A stretch of 26,270 bases of DNA from CAJCIY01 sp036379355 (GTDB lineage: Bacteria > Actinomycetota > Actinomycetes > Mycobacteriales > CAJCIY01). The position numbers and the translations under genes were made by a program. Positions 1-6,736 of the stretch are shown here, piece by piece; positions within the stretch are counted from its first letter, which is position 1, and every line of letters begins with the position of its first letter. The notes below the pieces were generated by a model. It did no database searches. It was not told where the DNA came from and saw nothing but the letters and a program-made list of their open reading frames with translations. Location: contig DASVGV010000094.1 in NCBI GenBank assembly GCA_036379355.1, positions 1 through 26,270 on the forward strand. Direction: 5' to 3'.

Positions 1-1
1 C

Positions 2-355
2 ACCGGCACCCCGAGCTGGCTCACGCCGGCACCCTGCAGCCTGGTCGACGCCACGATCGGCACCTCCGGCACCGCGGCCGTCTGCGCAGCGCCCTCGTCC
101 TCCTCGCCGTGCACCGCGCCGACCTCGGGGGTCACGTTGGCCTCGCTCGTGAACACTCCGGTCACGATCACGCCGCCCACGCCGGCCCAGACCACCACGC
201 TGACCGTGACCACCGCCCGCGACCCCACCAACACCACCGCCCACTATCCGGACCTCGCCGGGCTGCACCTGAACCTCGGCGAGACCCTCACCTCCACGGC
301 CGGCGGCTTCACCGCAACTCTGAGCTGGCCCACCACCCAGAACATCGTGCTGTGA
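2..355 (+). CDS. C-terminal part of a secreted or surface protein (5' end outside window)
   Basis: An open frame enters from the left edge and stops at the TGA at 353-355, leaving about 117 residues. The visible part is rich in Thr, Pro, Ser, Ala and Val, with short beta-prone stretches and a few cysteines (SPCTAP, PAPCSL), as in an exported wall or fibre-like protein. No catalytic motif is visible and I do not recognise the family. The stop overlaps the GTG start of the next gene by 4 bp (GTGA), so the two are probably translationally coupled. Because that next gene is a SipW-like signal peptidase, this protein may be its dedicated substrate, as TasA and camelysin-type proteins are in Firmicutes. 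This is inference from context only, since the signal peptide lies outside the window. Confidence 0.55.
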   Translation, partial: TGTPSWLTPAPCSLVDATIGTSGTAAVCAAPSSSSPCTAPTSGVTLASLVNTPVTITPPTPAQTTTLTVTTARDPTNTTAHYPDLAGLHLNLGETLTSTAGGFTATLSWPTTQNIVL

Positions 356-1269
356 CCGCCACCGCCCGAGCCCGGACCCGGTCCGAGCCCAGCGGTCCGT
401 CGCGGGTCGGCCAGCGACCCCCCGACCGGCCCACGAGGTGGGCGCCGGCGCTGTGCAGCCTGCTGGTGGCACTGTTCCTCGCGCTGCTACTCGCCGTCGG
501 CTGGGTCTCGGGCTGGCGCGCGCAGGACCTCACCAGCGCCAGCATGGGCACCGCCGCACCCGTCGGGACACTCGTGATCAGCCGCCCCATCGCGCCCAGC
601 CAGATCCGGGTCGGCGACATCGTCGCGTTCCACCCACCAGGACAACCCCACACCACCTTCGTGCACCGCGTCGTCGCCATCCACCACCCCGGCCCGGCCG
701 CGCAACTGAGCACCCACGGTGACCTGTCCGGATCGGTCGACCCCTGGACCCTGCCCGCGACAGCCGTCATTGGCACCGCCGCCGTCCGGATCCCCGCCGT
801 GGGATGGCTCCTGCGCATGCTGCCCTGGCTCACCCTCGGCGCCGGCTCTGTCTTGGCCCTGTCCGTACCCTTCGGAAACGAGGGCCGCCGGGCCGCCCAG
901 ATCGCGGGCTTCAGCCTGATCACCGTCGTCGCCGTCTGGCACTTCCACCCCCTCACCGGCATCGAAACGATCAGCTCCGGCCCCACCCGGCACGGCGCCC
1001 AAGCCACCGTCGTCGCCACCGGAATCCTGCCTGTCAAGGTCACTGCGCTGCACCACGCCGCCGGCGCTTCCCTGCTCCAAGCAGGCCATATCGGCACCGT
1101 CCGCGCCACCGCCCTCGACAGCCGCGGCGCCATGAGCCTCGCCGTCACTCCCCACCTGACCGGCTGGTGGTGGCTCACCGCCCTCGCCTGGCCCGCCCCA
1201 CTACTCGCCGGGCTCCGCCAACCCCGACCCACCGACCCCGAGCCCGCGCCGGAGCACGTCTCGACATAG
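352..1269 (+). CDS. SipW-like type I signal peptidase (S26B family)
   Basis: This is a predicted membrane serine protease that cleaves signal peptides from exported proteins. It has 305 residues from the GTG at 352, chosen because it overlaps the upstream stop. An Arg/Pro-rich cytoplasmic tail is followed by a membrane segment (about 31-54) and the S26 box: Ser64 in SASMGT is the likely nucleophile, followed by VGTLVISRP and VGDIVAF. His105 in FVHRVVAI sits where the bacterial S26A enzymes carry lysine, which is typical of the SipW/SPC21 branch. The THGDLSGSVDPW stretch matches the usual family box. Three further hydrophobic segments (about 152-174, 181-199, 271-288) surround a roughly 70-residue extracellular beta-like insert (about 200-270), longer than in many SipW proteins. 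The substrate is probably the upstream protein or others of the same cluster outside the window. Confidence 0.8.
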   Translation: MTATARARTRSEPSGPSRVGQRPPDRPTRWAPALCSLLVALFLALLLAVGWVSGWRAQDLTSASMGTAAPVGTLVISRPIAPSQIRVGDIVAFHPPGQPHTTFVHRVVAIHHPGPAAQLSTHGDLSGSVDPWTLPATAVIGTAAVRIPAVGWLLRMLPWLTLGAGSVLALSVPFGNEGRRAAQIAGFSLITVVAVWHFHPLTGIETISSGPTRHGAQATVVATGILPVKVTALHHAAGASLLQAGHIGTVRATALDSRGAMSLAVTPHLTGWWWLTALAWPAPLLAGLRQPRPTDPEPAPEHVST

Positions 1270-1305
1270 GCCCCCGCGCTCGCGTCCACGCTGCCCCACG
1301 GGTAG

Positions 1306-2247
1306 AGGAACGGACTGACCGGTGGCGCGGCCCGGATCGGGAATGTCCCTCCGGCGAAACGCCTCGGTGACGAGCTTGAGCTACTGCACGCCGTCCAGGA
1401 TCTCGCCTCACGGCGGCCCGCCACCGTCATCGAGGCGATGGAAGCAATCACCGAGGAGACCGTGGCCCTGTCCTGTGAGGCCGCCGCCGCATACATCCCT
1501 GGCCGGGAGCTCGTCGTGCACGAGCGCGGCTGGCACCCGACCCCGGAGCTCGGCGCGGCACTCAGCTCGCTGCCCGACGTTGCCTGCACCCAGGACGCCG
1601 CCCGCGCCGACATGCCGCCCGCGCTCGGCGCCGACAACGGCGTCTCTCACATCTGCTCGTACCCATCGGCTCCTCCCCCGCGAAAGCACTGCTGCTTGCC
1701 GTCCATACCGGGACCGCCCCCCGCGGGTTCACCGACCTGTGCCAGCAGCTGGGGGTCCGCCTCGGTGAGGTCGCAGACATGCACCTGTCGACAACGTTCG
1801 TCCGCGAGGAGATGCAGGAAGCGCTGCGCGTATCCCGCTTGTCGGCCCGATCCGACCCGCTGACCGGACTCGGGAACCGGCTCGCTTGGGGCGGGGCCTG
1901 CGACACCGCCGCGGAACGCGTCGCCGAGGGCTACGACTACGGCGTCGTCGTCGCTGACCTCGACGGACTCAAGGCTTGCAACGACCGGTACGGCCACGCC
2001 GCCGGCGACGAGGTAGCGATTCTGCTACCGCCGACGCCGCCAACGAAGCAGCCGCCGTCGCCGAGCGTCTGCGCGACGTCCTCTCGACGCCTAACCACGA
2101 CGACGATCCGCCCGTCTGGGCCTCGGTCGGCCACGCCTGGTGCGGCGCCGGCGAAGACCTCAAGGACGCCGTCCGCGAAGCCGATGACGCCAGTACGCAC
2201 GGAAGGCACGAACCCGCGGCAACCGCCTACTCGCCACCCACGGCTGA
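1306..2247 (+). pseudogene. Decayed GAF-GGDEF diguanylate cyclase
   Basis: The reading frame can be followed only by switching frames. Frame 1 from about 1306 encodes a GAF-like segment (LGDELELLHAVQDLASRR, then VVHERGWHP). Near 1650 it moves to frame 3, which gives LLVPIGSSPAKALLLAVHTG and then the GGDEF N-terminal part (SDPLTGLGNRLAW, VVVADLDGLKACNDRYGH). At about 2008-2016, AAGDEV runs straight into VAILLP: the roughly 25 residues between the two GDE segments are missing, so the catalytic GG[D/E]EF loop is lost. Frame 2 then continues with VAERLRDVL and WASVGHAWCGAGEDLKDAV, and near 2190 frame 1 resumes with YARKARTRGNRLLATHG and TGA at 2245-2247. No start codon with a credible ribosome site is visible, so the 5' end is probably also lost. 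It cannot make c-di-GMP. Confidence 0.8.
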
Positions 2248-2661
2248 CGAGCAAACGCACCTCGTCTCACAGCCTGCTGATCACGGCTCCTGTCCGCAGG
2301 TGCGTTGCGCCAACCCCGGGCGTTCACTTGGGCGCGGGCGCCCCGCTGTTAGACCCAGGGCCTTCTCATTGATAATAGGAGCATTATGTCGTTCCTGGTT
2401 GGCCTTGCCCCCCGGTTCGACGTCAAGGTCAGCGGTGAGACGACGCCCCGCCGGATGTGGTTGCTGTCCGCAGTGGCGGTGGTGAAGCCTGCGGAACGCC
2501 GCTTCCATCGTGAACAGGCCCTTGTTCAAGATCACCGCAAGGACACCTGCGGCGGCATCGTGTCGATCCCGCCCCCAGCGGCCCGCTCGCTGTGGACATC
2601 GACCACGAATCCAGCGGTGCGTAACGAGTCACGATCAGTCGACCATGGAGCAGGCGCAACC
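2248..2661. other. Region without a convincing gene; inverted repeats and an AT-rich patch
   Basis: No frame here resembles a protein I recognise on either strand. A plus-strand frame opens at the ATG at 2386 after AGGAG and runs into the next gene, but by hand count only about three-quarters of its codons end in G or C, against nearly nine-tenths downstream, so I do not call it. Two structures stand out: a perfect 9-bp inverted repeat (AACGCACCT at 2254-2262 and AGGTGCGTT at 2298-2306), and an AT-rich patch at 2367-2388 holding ATAAT and ATTAT around AGGAGC. Both follow a decayed gene, so this may be scar DNA from an old insertion or deletion. Confidence 0.5.
2254..2306. repeat. 9-bp perfect inverted repeat just after the pseudogene stop
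   Basis: AACGCACCT (2254-2262) and AGGTGCGTT (2298-2306) are exact reverse complements with 35 nt between them. A smaller AGCC/GGCT pair sits inside the loop. It starts 7 nt after the pseudogene stop and has no T-run, so it is a poor intrinsic terminator by textbook form. It could be the old terminator of the cyclase gene or a recombination scar. Confidence 0.45.
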
Positions 2662-2931
2662 GTGAACGACAACCGTCCGACCGAAGTGTCGATCGAGCGC
2701 GTGACGCGTGCGCTGCGGCGAATCCGGCGCGACCGGCTCCGCCTCGAGACGGTCGGCGGCGAGACCTACGTAACGCTCGTGATGCAGGCCAGCGCCGCCG
2801 CGCGCGTCAATGCGGCGACGCATGTCGTCGACGCTCTGGTCGCAGCCGGCCTGCGGGTGGACTCGGTCGACCCGGTCGGCGACCTGGCGACGCCGGGCGC
2901 TGCGGTGGTCGTTCGGGAGGCGGGTGGCTGA
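2662..2931 (+). CDS. Hypothetical 89-residue protein
   Basis: I do not recognise this protein. The GTG at 2662 is preferred because GGAG lies 11 nt upstream (2647-2650) and because third-position GC rises sharply here. The N-terminal third is strongly basic (RVTRALRRIRRDRLRL). It is followed by alternating beta-like and helical stretches (GGETYVTLVMQ, ATHVVDALVAAGLRV, GAAVVVREAGG), giving a small soluble alpha/beta protein with no membrane segment and no cysteine. A shorter start at the GTG at 2704 is possible. The extended frame from 2386 would add 92 residues of atypical composition and is rejected. The stop lies upstream of the DLW-39 gene and tRNA-Ala, all on the same strand. Confidence 0.55.
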   Translation: MNDNRPTEVSIERVTRALRRIRRDRLRLETVGGETYVTLVMQASAAARVNAATHVVDALVAAGLRVDSVDPVGDLATPGAAVVVREAGG

Positions 2932-2989
2932 CCTGCCCAGGGTGCGGACAGCGGCCGGCGGCTCCCAGCCGACCGCTAGGCTCGGCGCC

Positions 2990-3109
2990 GTGCGCCCGTT
3001 GCTCCTTGCCGGCCTTCTCGGGGCCGTCCTTGCCGTGGCCCGTCGCCTGACCGGCTCGCGAGAAGACCTGTGGCAGCGGGCGAACGAGGTCGCCGACGCG
3101 CGCGACTGA
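2990..3109 (+). CDS. DLW-39 family small protein
   Basis: From the GTG at 2990 the product is exactly 39 residues. It has a hydrophobic segment at about 4-17 (LLLAGLLGAVLAVA), a basic RRL, then the diagnostic acidic EDLW motif and an ANEVADARD tail. This matches the actinobacterial DLW-39 family, named for its length and DLW motif, which I know to be encoded beside tRNA-Ala downstream of gyrA. The function is unknown; it is probably a single-pass membrane peptide. Upstream in-frame GTG codons at 2924 and 2942 would lengthen it, and the one at 2924 has GGGAGG nearby, but the family length favours 2990. tRNA-Ala starts 6 nt after the stop. Confidence 0.75.
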   Translation: MRPLLLAGLLGAVLAVARRLTGSREDLWQRANEVADARD

Positions 3110-3115
3110 CCGTCG

Positions 3116-3188
3116 GGGGCCGTAGCTCAACTGGCAGAGCACCGCCTTTGCAAGGCGGGGGTTAGGGGTTCAAATCCCCTCGGCTCCA
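3116..3188 (+). tRNA. tRNA-Ala (anticodon TGC)
   Basis: The 7-bp acceptor stem pairs GGGGCCG (3116-3122) with CGGCTCC (3181-3187), with one G-U pair, and A3188 is the discriminator. The D arm contains TAGCTCAACTGGCAGAGCA, the anticodon stem CCGCC/GGCGG encloses the loop TTTGCAA (anticodon TGC), and the T arm contains GGTTCAAATC. CCA is not encoded and must be added after transcription. This tRNA is the usual left-hand neighbour of the ppiA-crgA-pknB locus in actinomycetes. Confidence 0.97.
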
Positions 3189-3240
3189 CTGTTTGGTACC
3201 AGCCGTCACCGCCCCTCCGCGGCGGCCCCAGCCCCCGCAC

Positions 3241-5316
3241 TTACCGGCGTACGGGAGCGGCCGGGGCGAGCTCGACGGTGAGCGACGAGGGTGCGGTTGG
3301 CGTGCGCTGGATGTCATACACGCCGCCGGCGAGCTGCGTCAGCTGAGCGGGGATCGGGGCGAGGTGCGGTGTGTCCGCGGTGGAGATCGTGACCCGGAGC
3401 CGGTCCCCGGCGGGGATGGTCGCGAGGGTCGGGAACACCTGGATCTGGTACCGCTCGGTGGCGCCCGGGACGACCGGTTGCGCCGACGTCTGCGTGTACG
3501 GGTGGTACGGATACACCGTCGCCCCGCCGACCGTCCAGGAGCGGCTCGGGTCGGTCGCGCGCAGTGATCCGAGCAGCGCGCCCTCGGTGAGCGGGTACGA
3601 CGTGCCGTTCGGCGACACGACCTCGACCTCCGCCACCCACTGCGTCTGCGTCGTGTTGGCCGACGCGTCGACGGTGGCAGTGATCGGACCGGCCAGGGTG
3701 GTCGGCTCGGAGAACGGCGCGGTGGTGTACGTCCTCGACCACGGACCGACCTGGGTGAGGTTGTCGGAGTCCGTGCAGGGCGCGAGGACACCCGCTTCGC
3801 TGGCCGCGATCGACACCACCCCCATGGACCACTGGTCGACCGGCCGACCGCAGACCGAACCGGTCGGGCTCCACACGATGCGGTCGCTTCCCGCCGTCGC
3901 GGCAGTGGGACGCGCGGCCGACAGCGAGCCGCCAGCGCCGAAGTAGTAGGTGGCGGGCTTCGCCCCGACGAACGGGTACGTCGTCGTCTCGTCGAAGACG
4001 CCGGTCCCGAGGTCGTAGTAGTGCAGCGGCGTCGGCGTGCTCGCCATCCCGGTCGGCTCGTGCTTCAGCCAGGTGTCGAACCATTCGAGCTCGAGCGGGT
4101 CCACGTCGACGCTCGACCCGTTCACGTGCTCCCAGGGCCCGTCCAGCAACTGGTACCGGCCGGTGGTGTGCTGCCCCGCCAGCATCGGCGCGGTCGTCGG
4201 CCGTCCGGAGTACGCGTTCTGCAGGCCGGCGTAGTTGAGCGGCTCGCCGTTCTGGAACAGGTCGAACTCACCGCCGACCAGGTAGGCGGGGATGCCGTTC
4301 GCGACGATCTTCGACAGGACGTCGGACGGGTTCCGCTGCTGCCAGTAGGTGCCGTCGTAGTCCTCATCGCCGCCGGCGAGGATGTTCGCGGTCGTGGCCG
4401 CGTGATAGCTGGCCAGTCCGTTCGCGTGGTCGGTCTCGATCCCGGCCAGGTGGCCGAGCAGCTGCGGATCGCTCGCCGCGTCTGCCACGGGGTTGGCCGC
4501 GTTGAGCGCGCCGGTGAGGCCGAGGTACGTCTCGCCGAACTCCACGTCGATCAGGCCGCCCATGAACGCGGTGTCCCGGTAGAGGTCGTTCGCGGCCACC
4601 ATCGGAAAGATCGCCTTCAGCGGTGAGTTCTTGCCGACCGCGCCGGCGAGCAGCATCTGGTCGATGCCCAGGTACGACGGTCCGTACGTGCCGACCTCGC
4701 CGGTCGAGTTCGGCAGGTGCGCTGCCCAGTCGAGGACGTGCACGGCGTCCTGCGTCTGGATCGGGTCGAACAGGCCCCACTCGCCATTCGAGTCGCCGGT
4801 CCCCCGCACGTCCATGACGATCTCGATGTAGCCGCGCTGGACGAGATAGTTGTCGGCTCCGCCGGTGGGCGTTCCGCCCCCGGAAGTCGCGGCCGAGCCG
4901 GGCGTGCTGGAGCCGCCCTGCTGCTTGCCGTACGGCGTCATCGTGAGGAGGACCGGGAACTTGCCGGGTGCGGGCGCGCCGGACGCCAGCGTCGGGTAGA
5001 TCTCGTTCACCCGGATCGTGGTACCGCCCGCGCCGGGGACAGCGATGTCGTCGGTCGACGCCGTGCCGTAGGTCGCCGCCTCGGGCTTCCAGGTGGACCC
5101 GGGGGCGGCACTGGCGGCGAGGACCGAGCCCGGGACCTGCGGGCTGAGTCCCGTCAGGCTCGAGGGAGCCGACTCGACCGCGGGTGCGCCGGCCGGCGGC
5201 GCAGGTGTCGTCGCGAGGGCCGGGACTGCCACCCCCAGTGCCGCTGCGGCCGCCGCGGCGGCGACCCCCGCCCTCCGCCAGTCACTCTTTCGTCGCACGC
5301 TCGTCCCCAGACTCAT
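3241..5316 (-). CDS. Secreted S15/CocE-type serine hydrolase (X-Pro dipeptidyl-peptidase-like)
   Basis: This is a predicted exported alpha/beta-hydrolase of the S15/CocE/NonD family, which cleaves Xaa-Pro dipeptides or acyl esters. The ATG at 5316 gives 691 residues and places a signal peptide properly: a basic VRRKSDWRR stretch followed by an Ala-rich hydrophobic core ending ALATTPAP. A TTG 39 nt upstream is also in frame. The catalytic triad can be read: Ser214 in TYGPSYLG, Asp352 in GGEFDLF and His397 in DGPWEHVNG. VMDVRGTGDSNGEW is the typical S15 oxyanion-side motif. The C-terminal 230 residues are beta-rich, as in the jelly-roll domain of the family (ERYQIQVFPTLATIPAGDRLRVTIS). The substrate cannot be told from sequence. 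It lies downstream of the iron transporter genes on the same strand, 100 bp after a small membrane gene. Confidence 0.85.
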   Translation of the reverse strand: MSLGTSVRRKSDWRRAGVAAAAAAAALGVAVPALATTPAPPAGAPAVESAPSSLTGLSPQVPGSVLAASAAPGSTWKPEAATYGTASTDDIAVPGAGGTTIRVNEIYPTLASGAPAPGKFPVLLTMTPYGKQQGGSSTPGSAATSGGGTPTGGADNYLVQRGYIEIVMDVRGTGDSNGEWGLFDPIQTQDAVHVLDWAAHLPNSTGEVGTYGPSYLGIDQMLLAGAVGKNSPLKAIFPMVAANDLYRDTAFMGGLIDVEFGETYLGLTGALNAANPVADAASDPQLLGHLAGIETDHANGLASYHAATTANILAGGDEDYDGTYWQQRNPSDVLSKIVANGIPAYLVGGEFDLFQNGEPLNYAGLQNAYSGRPTTAPMLAGQHTTGRYQLLDGPWEHVNGSSVDVDPLELEWFDTWLKHEPTGMASTPTPLHYYDLGTGVFDETTTYPFVGAKPATYYFGAGGSLSAARPTAATAGSDRIVWSPTGSVCGRPVDQWSMGVVSIAASEAGVLAPCTDSDNLTQVGPWSRTYTTAPFSEPTTLAGPITATVDASANTTQTQWVAEVEVVSPNGTSYPLTEGALLGSLRATDPSRSWTVGGATVYPYHPYTQTSAQPVVPGATERYQIQVFPTLATIPAGDRLRVTISTADTPHLAPIPAQLTQLAGGVYDIQRTPTAPSSLTVELAPAAPVRR

Positions 5317-5416
5317 CGGGTCGCGGCGGTTGCCGCGCGTCTCCGACGAACCCAACGACGGCGGCGCCGTGACCGTGACGGCTACGAAACGGCGGACGTC
5401 CGCCCCGACGCGGTTA

Positions 5417-5593
5417 TCAGTGCGTGGGGCGCGGGTGGACGGGCTGGCGTCCGGACGGCGGTGGGCGGTTGCCTGACGGCCGGACGCGCCTCAGCACGAC
5501 GCTCACGAGTAGGACCAGGACGTACGCGACGGCGCCGAGGAGGCAGCCGAGGATGAACAGTCCGATGATCAGGGCGGCGATCACGGCAGCCAT
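5417..5593 (-). CDS. Small single-pass membrane protein (58 residues)
   Basis: I do not recognise this protein. The ATG at 5593 has GGAGG 9 nt upstream and is preferred to an in-frame GTG at 5602, which sits too close to that ribosome site. Residues 2-30 form one long hydrophobic segment (AAVIAALIIGLFILGCLL, then GAVAYVLVLLVSVVL). A basic, proline-rich cytoplasmic-type tail follows (RRVRPSGNR...RQPVHPRPTH). It sits between the transporter ATPase gene (stop 49 nt away) and the secreted hydrolase, all on the minus strand. A role with either is conceivable but unproven. A 6-bp inverted repeat lies over its ribosome site. Confidence 0.55.
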   Translation of the reverse strand: MAAVIAALIIGLFILGCLLGAVAYVLVLLVSVVLRRVRPSGNRPPPSGRQPVHPRPTH

Positions 5594-5606
5594 GGCGCCC
5601 ACCCTC

Positions 5607-5629
5607 CGGACATGCGGGGTATCTGTCCG
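5607..5629 (-). promoter_or_regulatory. Inverted repeat next to the ribosome site of the small membrane gene
   Basis: CGGACA (5607-5612) and TGTCCG (5624-5629) are exact inverted repeats separated by 11 nt. On the minus strand the second arm runs into the GGAGG ribosome site of the gene starting at 5593. In the mRNA this could form a hairpin that affects translation, or in DNA serve as an operator. There is no T-run, so it is not a clear terminator for the ATPase gene. Confidence 0.3.
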
Positions 5630-5641
5630 CTGGTGCGAGTA

Positions 5642-6736
5642 CTAATCGCGGCGGCTGCTGCGGGCGTGATCGTCCTCGAGCGGCGGGTCGACGTGCGTTG
5701 CCGCGGCGGCGGGAAAGGCCAACGCGCCGCCCTCCACGCTGAGGGTGACGCGGATGCCCGGCGCCGGGAGGGCGCGGCCCGAGCAGCGCGCGGTCACCCT
5801 TGCCTCGTCGCCTGCCAGGCGAAGCGCCACGAGCGCGTCGTGGCCGTAGAAGGTCGAGCCCTCCACCGTGGCGGCGGCACCGGGCCCGTCGGTGTGGATC
5901 ACGATCTGCTCGGGCCGCAGCAGGAGCGTCGCCGGCCCGTCGGCGCACGCGCAGGTGATCGGCACCGACCCGAGCGAGCACGTCGCCGTGCGGTCGCTGA
6001 CGACCGCCGGTAGCTGGACGGAGTCGCCGACGAAGGCCGCCACGCCGAGGTCCGCGGGGGTGGCGTACACCTCGGCCGGCGTCGCGTGCTGGATGAGCCG
6101 CCCGTCACGCATCACCGCGACCTGGCGGGCCATCGACAGCGCCTCGGCCTGGTCATGGGTGACGAGGACCGCCGTGATCCCGGTGGTCGCCAGTGCCTCG
6201 GACACCGCCTGCCGGGTCTCCGCGCGCAGGCCGGCGTCGAGCGCCGAGAACGGCTCGTCGAGAAGGACGATCGGGGGCCCCGGTGCGAGCGCCCGCGCAA
6301 CCGCGACCCGCTGCTGCTGGCCGCCGGACAGCTGATGGGGGTACCGGTCGGCGAAGGACGGGTCGAGTCCGAGGAGCGTCAGCAGGTCCTCGACCCGGTC
6401 GCGACGGCGGCGGGCGCGCCACGACAGGCCGAAGGTGATGTTCCCGGCCACGGTGAGGTGCGGGAACAGCCCGCCCTCCTGCGGGACGAAGCCGATGCCG
6501 CGTCGCTCGGGCGGAAGGCCGCGGCGCCCGTCCGCGACGACGGCCCCGCCGATGGTCACCTGACCGGAGTCGGGCGCGTCGAAGCCGGCGATCAGCCGCA
6601 GCAGCGTCGTCTTGCCGCAGCCGGAGGGTCCGAGGATCGCGGTGAGCCCACCGGCGGGTACGTCGAGGTCGACGCCGCGCAACACGTCGACCGCACCGAA
6701 GGACTTGCGCAGCCCCGTGGTCGCGAGCCCGGTCAT
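5642..6736 (-). CDS. fbpC: Iron(III) ABC transporter ATP-binding protein (FbpC type)
   Basis: This 364-residue ATPase powers uptake through the permease encoded just upstream. Its motifs are in order: Walker A GPSGCGKT (36-43), Q-loop VPQEGG (Gln86), signature LSGGQQQR (136-143), Walker B IVLLDEP (156-162), and the H-loop VTHDQ (His194). The C-terminal 130 residues form a TOBE-like regulatory domain of the CysA/PotA/FbpC subfamily (LLLRPEQIVI, STFYGHDALVALRL). The ATG overlaps the permease stop by 4 bp (ATGA), showing coupled translation. The TOBE domain is also found in sulfate, spermidine and thiamine importers. The iron assignment rests on the binding protein, the two-domain permease and the iron box upstream of the operon. 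Confidence 0.85.
   Translation of the reverse strand: MTGLATTGLRKSFGAVDVLRGVDLDVPAGGLTAILGPSGCGKTTLLRLIAGFDAPDSGQVTIGGAVVADGRRGLPPERRGIGFVPQEGGLFPHLTVAGNITFGLSWRARRRRDRVEDLLTLLGLDPSFADRYPHQLSGGQQQRVAVARALAPGPPIVLLDEPFSALDAGLRAETRQAVSEALATTGITAVLVTHDQAEALSMARQVAVMRDGRLIQHATPAEVYATPADLGVAAFVGDSVQLPAVVSDRTATCSLGSVPITCACADGPATLLLRPEQIVIHTDGPGAAATVEGSTFYGHDALVALRLAGDEARVTARCSGRALPAPGIRVTLSVEGGALAFPAAAATHVDPPLEDDHARSSRRD

Noticed and set aside
309..1637. Minus-strand open frame of 442 codons
   Set aside because: It is antisense to the SipW-like peptidase and the cyclase remnant and shows no recognisable domain.
2254..2306. Integron attC-like site at the 9-bp inverted repeat
   Set aside because: The attC core needs RYYYAAC and GTTRRRY; the flanks here do not fit and no integrase is near.
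2386..2931. One 181-residue gene starting at the ATG with AGGAG
   Set aside because: The first 92 codons have atypical third-position use, and a better-supported start lies at 2662.
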